Assembly (NCBI GenBank): GCA_019637225.1
Contig: JAHBWC010000013.1
Span: 1 to 64,000 of the forward strand
Origin: Labilithrix sp.
Lineage (GTDB): Bacteria > Myxococcota_A > Polyangia > Polyangiales > Polyangiaceae
DNA length: 64,000 nt
Direction of reading: 5' to 3'
The translations under genes were made by a program, and so were the position numbers. A model generated the notes under the pieces. It was given only the letters and a program-made list of their open reading frames with translations. It made no database searches and had not been told where the DNA came from. This document shows, in pieces, positions 42,100-49,323 of this stretch (position 1 is the first letter of the stretch; each line of letters begins with the position of its first letter).

Positions 42100-43731
42100 T
42101 CAGGTGGCGCTACAGAGGACCAGCGTCGAGGTGACCGAGCCCGACGACTTCGCGCCGGTGCCGACGTAGCCCTCGGGAAGCGTCACCTGGGCGCCGAGCG
42201 TGAACGCGACGCTGATGGAGAGCGTGGTCCGGAACGCCATCGTGGCGCCGGCAGGCAGCGCTGAGGTGAGGACGATCTGGCGCGCCGTGCCCGAGAGCAC
42301 GGTCACCGACGCCGTTCCTCCCGTCACGGTGAAGACACCGATGTTCGCCACACCCGAGCCGGTGATGGTGATGGTCGTTCCGACGGGGAGCGCCTCCGAC
42401 GGTCCGGCGGTGAGGGTGAAGCCCGGCCCGAGGACGCCGAGGACTCCGCACGAGCCGTTGGTGTGCAGCGCCCCCAGATCCGCGCCGCAGCTGCCCTCGT
42501 TGCACGCCTGCGTGGTCGCGGGCGGCGTCTCGGGGCAGTAGCTCGCGTCGACGTCCGAGCCGCTCACCCGACACCGGTTCACGCGCGTCTGGGTGCCGTC
42601 GCCACACACGGCGGAGCACGCGCCCCAGGCATCCGAGACCCACGTGCCGCAGGCGTCCTCGTTGCATGCTCGGCTCGTCGCGGGGCGGCTGGCGACGCAG
42701 AGGCTGGAGTCGACGTCGGCGCCGCTCAGCTGACAGCTCACCGTGCGCGTCTGGGTGCCGCCGCCACAGACGGCGGAGCACGTACCCCAGCTTCCCGCCG
42801 CCCACGAGGGACGCGGCACGAACTTGATGCGGAGCACCTGGTAGGACGACACGCCCTGGTCGGTGTTGCGCAGGATGATCGACCGCGACACACCGTGGGT
42901 CAGGTCGGCACCGACGAGGTCGAGCGCCGAGGCCGGGATGCGGTACGGCGCCGAGAGGGCGCCGCTGTGCGGAGCCGATTGGATCTGGCTCGCGACCTCG
43001 GCGGGCGACATCCCGTGGGTGAGGAGGCCGTGGACGACGGCGTACGTCTGCGCGGAGTGGTTGTTGAGGGCCAGCTGGAGGTAGCCCGACGACGTGGTGA
43101 CGACGTCGTGCTCGTCGGTGAGCAGCGTGTGGTCGCTCGTAGAGAACCCGAAGTCCGGCGCGGGGACGTCGCCCTCGGTGACGGTGAAGCTGTGCTCGTA
43201 GCCGTCCGGGTACTGCACCGCCGGATCGCCGTCGTTCGTGGGGTCGATGAAGAGGAGATCGATGGAGAAGTTGCTCGCGAACGTCGGGTCGCCGAGCTTG
43301 GCGCTGCCGTAGAAGTCGACGGCGGTCTGGGCGGAGTCGTTGAACGCCGACGCCGCGGAGTAGCTGCCCGAGAGCGCGATCGCGGGTGAAGCCGCGAAGT
43401 CCCCCAACGCGCTACGCACATGGGTCAACTTGAGCGTGCAGCTCGCATCGCTCCGCCGGACGCGAAGCGCTGCGTGCGCCAGCGGCGCGTCCGGGACGGC
43501 CGCGGCGCTCCAGGCCTCGTTCTCCGTGTGGCCGGCGCAGCCCGCGCCGTAGACGCCGTCGATCGACTTGACCTCGCCGACGAGGGCGCTACGGGAGCGG
43601 TTGACGACGCCGAGGTCGGGGGAGACGGTGTCCTCGTCGTTGGCGGTCGAGCAGCCGGCGGCGGCGTAGGCGGCGCCCGCGAGCGAGACGAGGGCGAGGG
43701 CGCGGAGACAGACGACGGAGCGCTTCATCAT
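42100..43731 (-). CDS. Lipoprotein with two thrombospondin type-1 repeats
   Basis: 543 residues. A lipobox (AAAGC) follows an N-terminal signal. Residues ~60-300 are beta-rich and carry no known signature. Two TSP1 repeats lie at about 318-365 and 367-412 (SWGTCSAVCGGGTQTRTVSC and AWGACSAVCGDGTQTRVNRC), each with the six cysteines of the animal module. The C-terminal ~120 residues are a Thr/Gly/Ser-rich Ig-like region. TSP1 modules bind glycans or proteins, so it may be an adhesin or matrix binder next to the polysaccharide operon (inference). ATG at 43731, or 43728 as alternative. Confidence 0.85.
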   Translation of the reverse strand: MMKRSVVCLRALALVSLAGAAYAAAGCSTANDEDTVSPDLGVVNRSRSALVGEVKSIDGVYGAGCAGHTENEAWSAAAVPDAPLAHAALRVRRSDASCTLKLTHVRSALGDFAASPAIALSGSYSAASAFNDSAQTAVDFYGSAKLGDPTFASNFSIDLLFIDPTNDGDPAVQYPDGYEHSFTVTEGDVPAPDFGFSTSDHTLLTDEHDVVTTSSGYLQLALNNHSAQTYAVVHGLLTHGMSPAEVASQIQSAPHSGALSAPYRIPASALDLVGADLTHGVSRSIILRNTDQGVSSYQVLRIKFVPRPSWAAGSWGTCSAVCGGGTQTRTVSCQLSGADVDSSLCVASRPATSRACNEDACGTWVSDAWGACSAVCGDGTQTRVNRCRVSGSDVDASYCPETPPATTQACNEGSCGADLGALHTNGSCGVLGVLGPGFTLTAGPSEALPVGTTITITGSGVANIGVFTVTGGTASVTVLSGTARQIVLTSALPAGATMAFRTTLSISVAFTLGAQVTLPEGYVGTGAKSSGSVTSTLVLCSAT

Positions 43732-43893
43732 GGTGGGGATTCGTTCTCTCTGGGTAGGAGGTGCGAGGCGCTCTGGCCTCTCCAGTGCGGGCGCCCCGTG
43801 CGGCCCCCTGCACCGTCCTCCAAACGGCAGCTCGAGCGCACCGTTTCAGTCCCGGCGCGACCATTTGCCATCTGCCCGATTTTGCGCGGGATC

Positions 43894-44592
43894 TCAGCGG
43901 TGTGGACAGCACGCGGCCGCGGGCTCGCCGCGCACGAGACCGAGCTGACCGGTGAGCCCGGCGGTGGACCAGAGGCCGAACGCGAGGACGAGCGCGCCCG
44001 CCGTGCGTCGCACCCAGGTCCGCGCGAAGGCACGCGCGACGTGGCGTGCGACGGTGCCGACGGCGAGCATGGCGGGGAGCGTCCCCGCGCCGAACGCGAG
44101 CATCGTCGCGGCGCCGAGCGCGGCCGAGCCGGCGCTCGCCGCGAGCGCCAGCCCGCCGTAGAGGAGCCCGCACGGCATGAACGCCCAGAGCCCTCCCGCC
44201 GCGAGCGCGTGCCATAGCGAGCGGAGCGGCAGGAGGCGCCGGGCGATCGGCGCGACGTTTCGCCAGACCGGCGCGCCGGCGGACTCGAACAGCTTCACGA
44301 ACGAGGGCAAGCCGACCAGGTGGAGCCCGATCGTCAGCATGCACAACGCCGCGAGGGCCCGGAGGGAGAAGCGGAGCACCTCCATCGGCAGTCCGAGGCG
44401 CAGCGAGCCGAGCGCGCCGACGACGAGACCGAGCAGGCCGTAGCTCGCGACACGGCCGACGTTGTACGCGAAGGACAGGCGCCCCGATCGAGGATGCCCC
44501 GCGGAGAGCGCCGACGAGACGCCTCCGCACATGACGATGCAGTGCGCGCCGCCGAAGAGACCCATCAGGAGCGCCGGGAGGAGCGAGCTCAT
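43894..44592 (-). CDS. Sulfite-exporter TauE/SafE-family membrane protein of the cbb3 operon
   Basis: 232 residues with six or seven membrane segments. The first contains GGAHCIVMCGG, the metal-binding motif of CcoI-associated SafE proteins, which help insert copper into cbb3 oxidase. The second half repeats a GLWAFMPCGLLYGGLALA helix with a Cys. It overlaps ccoG by 4 nt (ATGA), so it is the last gene of the operon. The C-terminus ends with CC and His (AAACCPHR), another possible metal site. Confidence 0.88.
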   Translation of the reverse strand: MSSLLPALLMGLFGGAHCIVMCGGVSSALSAGHPRSGRLSFAYNVGRVASYGLLGLVVGALGSLRLGLPMEVLRFSLRALAALCMLTIGLHLVGLPSFVKLFESAGAPVWRNVAPIARRLLPLRSLWHALAAGGLWAFMPCGLLYGGLALAASAGSAALGAATMLAFGAGTLPAMLAVGTVARHVARAFARTWVRRTAGALVLAFGLWSTAGLTGQLGLVRGEPAAACCPHR

Positions 44593-46010
44593 CGCGCTCC
44601 TCCCGCCGGAGCGCCGAGGAACCGGGTCGTCACGTCCTTGCCGACGCCGTTGCTCTCGACGCGCACGACGACGGGGCGATCGCCGGCGAACCGCGCTTCG
44701 TCCAGCGTGACGAAGAAGGGGAGCCGACGGCTCCCGAGCGGCTCGATCTCGACGACCGCCATCGGGACGATCACCTCGAGGTCGGGCGAGGGCGCCGGCG
44801 CGATCGTGAACGTCGCCGTCTTGGAGCTCTTGTTGACGAGGTGAAGCTCGAAGCCGTTTCGCAGCTTGCCGGCCTCGCGTGTGTACGGCGGCCCGGGCAG
44901 GCGGAGCGCGTTCGCCTCGAAGGGGGAACGCCCGCGCGCCGCGAGCATCGTGGCGGCGACGCCCAGGAGGAGGAGGACGCTGTAGACGACGAGCCGCGGG
45001 CGGACGATCCGCCGCTTGTCGCCGCGGAGGCCGCGGAGCGAGTCGTAGCGGACGAGGCCGCGCGGCCGGCCGAGCCGGTCCATCACGTCGTCGCAGGCGT
45101 CGATGCACGCGGTGCAAGCGATGCAGTCGAGCTGGAGGCCGTCGCGGATGTCGATGCCCGTCGGGCAGACGACGACGCAGCGGTTGCAGTCGACGCAGTC
45201 GCCGCGACCCGCGGCCTTCGCCTTGCCGCGCGGCTCGCCGCGCTCGTCGTCGTAGCCGACGACGAGCGCGTCGTCGTCGATGAGGATCGACTGGAGGCGT
45301 CCGTACGGACAGACGACGACGCAGAACTGCTCGCGGAAGACGCCGAACGAGACGTAGAAGAGCGCCGTGGTGCCGAGCATCCAGGCGAATGCCTCGGGGT
45401 GCGCCGAGGGATTCGTCCCGAGCATCGCGTAGAGGGCGGGCAGCGAGACGAAGTACGCGAGGAACACGTGCGCCGCGAACGTCGCGGCGACGAAGTAGAG
45501 CGCGTGCGTCACGACGCGTCTCCACATCGCGTCGAAGCTCGTCGGCCGCCGCCTGGCGCGCTCGAGCGCGGTGTTGCGCGCGCCGTTGACGAGGCGCTCG
45601 AGCGGTCGGAACACGCCCTCGACGAAGACCGTCTGCGGACACGCCCATCCGCACCACGCGCGACCGAGGACCGCGGTGAGGAAGAGGAGGCCGAACCCGA
45701 GGCCGGTGAGCGCGAAGAAGAGGAGCCAGAGGTCCTGCGCGTTGAAGGTCGCGCCGAAGAGGAAGAAGCGCCTGCGGTCGACGTCGAGGTAGACCGCGGG
45801 GTGACCTCCGATCGAGATCCACGGCAGCGCCGCCCACAGCGCGATCAACGCGAAGTAGACGACGCGACGCGCGCGGACCCACCTGCCGCGGACGTCGGCG
45901 GGGTAGGGGCGGCGGCGCCGGCCGTCGGTTCCGAGCGAGCCGCTGCCCGGCGTGATGCTCGGCGCGGGCTCCGGCGAGTCGAGGATCGGGAGACGCGTGC
46001 GGCCGGCCAT
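44589..46010 (-). CDS. ccoG: CcoG, cbb3-oxidase accessory polyferredoxin
   Basis: 473 residues from the ATG at 46010; a GTG at 46046 lacks a Shine-Dalgarno and would overlap ccoP. Membrane helices include GRAWCGWACPQTVF, which binds a redox cofactor in CcoG. Two 4Fe-4S motifs (CVDCNRCVVVCP, CIACTACIDACD) follow, then further helices and a C-terminal Ig-like domain (LVNKSSKTATFTI). CcoG reduces Cu(II) to Cu(I) during oxidase assembly. It starts 7 nt after the ccoP stop. Confidence 0.93.
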   Translation of the reverse strand: MAGRTRLPILDSPEPAPSITPGSGSLGTDGRRRRPYPADVRGRWVRARRVVYFALIALWAALPWISIGGHPAVYLDVDRRRFFLFGATFNAQDLWLLFFALTGLGFGLLFLTAVLGRAWCGWACPQTVFVEGVFRPLERLVNGARNTALERARRRPTSFDAMWRRVVTHALYFVAATFAAHVFLAYFVSLPALYAMLGTNPSAHPEAFAWMLGTTALFYVSFGVFREQFCVVVCPYGRLQSILIDDDALVVGYDDERGEPRGKAKAAGRGDCVDCNRCVVVCPTGIDIRDGLQLDCIACTACIDACDDVMDRLGRPRGLVRYDSLRGLRGDKRRIVRPRLVVYSVLLLLGVAATMLAARGRSPFEANALRLPGPPYTREAGKLRNGFELHLVNKSSKTATFTIAPAPSPDLEVIVPMAVVEIEPLGSRRLPFFVTLDEARFAGDRPVVVRVESNGVGKDVTTRFLGAPAGGAR

Positions 46011-46017
46011 CGGCGAC

Positions 46018-46611
46018 TCACCGAGCCGAGATCGGCTCGCGCTCACCTTGCGGGGCCTTGCCGCCCGAGACGTTCGTGCCGACGAGCCCGAGGACGTACG
46101 CGGTGACGGCCTGCGTCTTCAGCGCGCCGAGCTGAGGCTGCCACGCGGGCATCCCCTTGTCGGGCACGCCGCTCGCGATCGTGCGGTAGATCCTCTCCGG
46201 CGCGCTTCCGTGGAGCCAGAACTCGTCGGTGAGGTTCGGTCCGACGCTGCCGCCGCCGTCGGCGCGGTGGCAAGCCGCGCAGGTCGACACGAACACCTGC
46301 TTGCCGAGGGCGGTGGCGTTCGGATCCTTCGCGAGCGCTGCGAGCGCCTCGGGCGTCGCGTCGCCGACCGTGAGCGCCATCGCCTGATCGGCCGCCGCGC
46401 GATCCATCTCCGCCTGGTAGGCCTCGACGGGCGACGCCCCCAGGCGCGCGGTCTCGAACCAGTACCAGTAGCAAGCGGCGAACGCGATCGCGCCGTAGAG
46501 CGTGTAGAGCCACCAGTTCGGCAGTTTGTTGTCGTACTCCTGGATGCCGTCGACCTCGTGGATGACGCGGTCGACGGACTCGGAGCTCTCGGGTGTGCTC
46601 GGCGACTTCAT
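46018..46611 (-). CDS. ccoP: CcoP-like cbb3 oxidase subunit with a single heme site
   Basis: 197 residues. An N-terminal helix (LPNWWLYTLYGAIAFAACYW) anchors it, as in CcoP. The soluble domain has only one CAACH, about residue 110, followed by a Met ligand in DKGMPAWQPQL. CcoP of proteobacteria carries two hemes, so this is a single-heme form. It hands electrons from a c-type cytochrome to the CcoNO fusion. ATG overlaps the ccoQ stop by 4 nt. Confidence 0.88.
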   Translation of the reverse strand: MKSPSTPESSESVDRVIHEVDGIQEYDNKLPNWWLYTLYGAIAFAACYWYWFETARLGASPVEAYQAEMDRAAADQAMALTVGDATPEALAALAKDPNATALGKQVFVSTCAACHRADGGGSVGPNLTDEFWLHGSAPERIYRTIASGVPDKGMPAWQPQLGALKTQAVTAYVLGLVGTNVSGGKAPQGEREPISAR

Positions 46612-46790
46612 GATCGATCTCCGCTCTCGTTGTCGTCGTCCTCGAACGGAAGGCGCGCGACGGGGTCGTAGGCGGGCGCCTTGCGCTGCATCGTCACGAA
46701 CAGGACCGTGAGGAACACGATGAGGAAGAGGAAGAGCGCGACGAGCGGCAGGATGAGCAGCGGGCTCCGCGCGAGCAGCTCGGACTTCAT
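46608..46790 (-). CDS. ccoQ: CcoQ-like small membrane protein
   Basis: 60 residues. One membrane helix (LLILPLVALFLFLIVFLTVLF) and an acidic C-terminus (FEDDDNESGDRS), with the position and size of CcoQ, which stabilises cbb3 oxidase. The sequence itself is not specific, so the symbol rests on context. Start overlaps the ccoNO stop by 4 nt. Confidence 0.7.
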   Translation of the reverse strand: MKSELLARSPLLILPLVALFLFLIVFLTVLFVTMQRKAPAYDPVARLPFEDDDNESGDRS

Positions 46791-49162
46791 CGGGCGTTCT
46801 CCTCTGCGCTCGGCTCCTTCATCGACACGCCGTCGGCGGGTCGTGTGCCGGGCTCCGTCTTCTTTCCGAGCCGCTGGAGGTACGCGATGACGGCGACCAT
46901 CTGCGTGTCGGGCTCGACGTGGGCGCCCTCCTTCGCGAGCTCGCTGGCGATCGCGTGGCCCTGGGCGCGCGCGTCCTCTTGGGCGCCGCGGATGTCGCCG
47001 TCGGTGTAGGGGACGCCGACCTTGGAGAGCGCGTGCATCTTGTCGCCGGTCCTTTCGAGGTCGAGCCGGGCGTCTGAGAGGTGCGCGTAGGGAGGCATGT
47101 TCGACCCCTGCGTGATCGCGCGGGGATCGACGAGGTGACGGTAGTGCCAAAGATCGGGGTACTTGCCGCCTTCGCGCGCGAGGTCGGGCCCCGTGCGCTT
47201 GCTGCCCCACTGGAAGGGGTGGTCGAAGACGGACTCGGCGAGCGTCGACGGATCGCCGTAGCGCACGGTCTCGAAGCGCATCGGCCGGATCATCTGCGAG
47301 TGGCAGGTGTAGCAACCCTCGGCGATGAAGACGTCGCGGCCCTCGAGCTCGAGCGCGCGGTAGGGCTTCGCGTCGACCGCCTCGACCGGCTTCACCACCA
47401 GCGCGGGGACGATCTCGGCGACGCCGCCCGCGAGGACCGCGAGGCCGGAGAGCACCGTGAAGAGCAGCGCCCGGCCCTCGAGGATGCGATGGAACGGGGG
47501 CCCACCGGACCGCCGCGCGTGCTGGATCGCCAGCACGCCGAAGAGCCCGATGACGAACGCGACGATGAGGAAGAGCGGGCTCGCGAAGGCGTTCGACGCC
47601 ATCCCCACGCCCGCGACCCCGAGCACCACGACGGTGAGGACGATGGGCTTCGAGAAGACGACGTCGCGCCACGGCACCTCGGGCGTCCGCGCGAGCGGGA
47701 CGACGCTCACCTCGGTCTCGACGACCTTCGCGGTCAACCCGGTGCGGACGAGGTTGTAGCCCATGAGCACCATGCCGAGCAGGTACAGCGAGCCGCCGAG
47801 GAGGCGCATCCAGTACATCGGTCGGATCGCGATCAACGTCTCGACGAACGTCGGGTACATGAGCGAGCCGTCGGGGTTGGTGGCGCGCCACATCATTCCC
47901 TGGCTGACGCCGCTGACCCACATCGCGACCATGTAGAGGAGGATCCCGAAGGTCCCGATCCAGAAGTGAAGGTCGGCGAGGCGGCGCGAGTGGAGCGGGC
48001 GCCCCGCGAGGCGCGGCACGAGGAAGTAGAACATCCCCGCGGCCATGAAGCCGTTCCAGCCGAGGGCGCCGGAGTGAACGTGTCCGATGATCCAGTCGGT
48101 GTAGTGGGCGAGCCCGGACACGCTCTTGATCGAGAGGAGAGGTCCCTCGAAGGTCGCCATCCCGTAGAACGTCACGCCGGCGGCGAAGAACTTGAGCACC
48201 GGGTCTTCGCGGACCTTCGACCAGCCGCCCCGCAGCGTGAGCAGCCCGTTGAGCATGCCGCCCCAGCTCGGGGCCCACAGCATCAGGCTGAAGATCATCC
48301 CGAGCGTCTGCGCCCAGTCGGGCAGCGCCGTGTTGAGCAGGTGGTGCGGCCCCGCCCAGATGTAGACGAAGATGAGCGCCCAGAAGTGGATGATGCTGAG
48401 CCGGTAGCTGTAGACCGGTCGCCCTGCCGCCTTCGGCAGGTAGTAGTACATGATGCCGAGCACCGGCGTGGTGAGGAAGAACGCGACGGCGTTGTGCCCG
48501 TACCACCACTGGACGAGCGCGTCCTGCGCGCCGCCGTAGACCGAGTAGCTCTTGAGCGTCCCGCCGATGACCGGGATCGCGAGCGAGTTGACGATGTGGA
48601 GGATCGCGACCGTGACGATGGTGGCGATGTAGAACCAGATCGCCACGTAGAGGTGCTTCTCGTTGCGTCGCGCGATCGTCCAGAAGAAGTTGATCGCGAA
48701 GACGACCCACACCAGCGCGATCGCGATGTCGATCGGCCACTCGAGCTCCGCGTACTCCTTGCCCTGCGTGAGCCCGAGGGGAAGCGTCACGACGGCGGAG
48801 ACGATGACGAGCTGCCAGCCCCAGAAGTGGATCTTCGACAGGACGTCGCTCGCCGTGCGCGCCTTCAGGAGCCGCTGGCTCGAGTGGTAGATGCCCGCGA
48901 AGATCATGTTGCCGACGAACGCGAAGATGACGGCGTTCGTGTGGAGCGGGCGGAGGCGGCCGAAGCTCAGCGTCGCGTGGACGTTCGCCGGAGCCCAGGC
49001 GAGCTGGAGGGCGACGACGACGCCCACGAGCATTCCGACGATGCCCCAGAGGACGGACGCCGCCATGAAGCGCATCGGCGTCGTGTCGTCGTAGATGACG
49101 CGCGCTGCCTGCGCGGGCGAGGCGACGTCGCGGACGTCGGCGGTCGGAGCGATCGAGGTCAT
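46787..49162 (-). CDS. ccoNO: CcoN-CcoO fusion, cbb3 oxidase catalytic and heme c subunits
   Basis: 791 residues. The first ~470 are CcoN: membrane helices with heme/copper His residues in PLHTNAVIF, WYGHNAVAFF, WAGPHHLLNTA and GHVHSGALGW. The rest is CcoO, anchored by a hydrophobic segment and carrying one CxxCH (GCYTCHSQMIRPM) plus GSNMPPYAHL with the Met ligand. In proteobacteria these are separate proteins; the fusion is known in some lineages. It reduces O2 to water with high affinity. Stop and start overlaps link it to ccoS and ccoQ. Confidence 0.95.
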   Translation of the reverse strand: MTSIAPTADVRDVASPAQAARVIYDDTTPMRFMAASVLWGIVGMLVGVVVALQLAWAPANVHATLSFGRLRPLHTNAVIFAFVGNMIFAGIYHSSQRLLKARTASDVLSKIHFWGWQLVIVSAVVTLPLGLTQGKEYAELEWPIDIAIALVWVVFAINFFWTIARRNEKHLYVAIWFYIATIVTVAILHIVNSLAIPVIGGTLKSYSVYGGAQDALVQWWYGHNAVAFFLTTPVLGIMYYYLPKAAGRPVYSYRLSIIHFWALIFVYIWAGPHHLLNTALPDWAQTLGMIFSLMLWAPSWGGMLNGLLTLRGGWSKVREDPVLKFFAAGVTFYGMATFEGPLLSIKSVSGLAHYTDWIIGHVHSGALGWNGFMAAGMFYFLVPRLAGRPLHSRRLADLHFWIGTFGILLYMVAMWVSGVSQGMMWRATNPDGSLMYPTFVETLIAIRPMYWMRLLGGSLYLLGMVLMGYNLVRTGLTAKVVETEVSVVPLARTPEVPWRDVVFSKPIVLTVVVLGVAGVGMASNAFASPLFLIVAFVIGLFGVLAIQHARRSGGPPFHRILEGRALLFTVLSGLAVLAGGVAEIVPALVVKPVEAVDAKPYRALELEGRDVFIAEGCYTCHSQMIRPMRFETVRYGDPSTLAESVFDHPFQWGSKRTGPDLAREGGKYPDLWHYRHLVDPRAITQGSNMPPYAHLSDARLDLERTGDKMHALSKVGVPYTDGDIRGAQEDARAQGHAIASELAKEGAHVEPDTQMVAVIAYLQRLGKKTEPGTRPADGVSMKEPSAEENAR

Positions 49163-49323
49163 TGTCCTTGGCTTTCTTCGTCGGAGTCGTCGGAGTCGAG
49201 CGGCAAGAGCGCGAGGCGGTCGGCGTGCTCGAAGTCACGCTGGCGCGCGGTGAAGAGGAACAAGAGGACCGAGCCGACGACGAGGAGCAGGCTGACGAAC
49301 ACCTGCATGATCAGGATCTCCAC
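49159..49323 (-). CDS. ccoS: CcoS, cbb3 oxidase assembly protein
   Basis: 54 residues from a GTG at 49323, preceded by GGAGG. One membrane helix (MQVFVSLLLVVGSVLLFLF), then a charged tail (RQRDFEHADRLALLPLDSDDSDEESQGQ, acidic in the second half). This is the usual CcoS size and layout. It is needed for cofactor insertion into the oxidase. Start overlaps the ccoI stop by 13 nt; the stop overlaps the ccoNO ATG by 4 nt. Confidence 0.85.
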   Translation of the reverse strand: MEILIMQVFVSLLLVVGSVLLFLFTARQRDFEHADRLALLPLDSDDSDEESQGQ

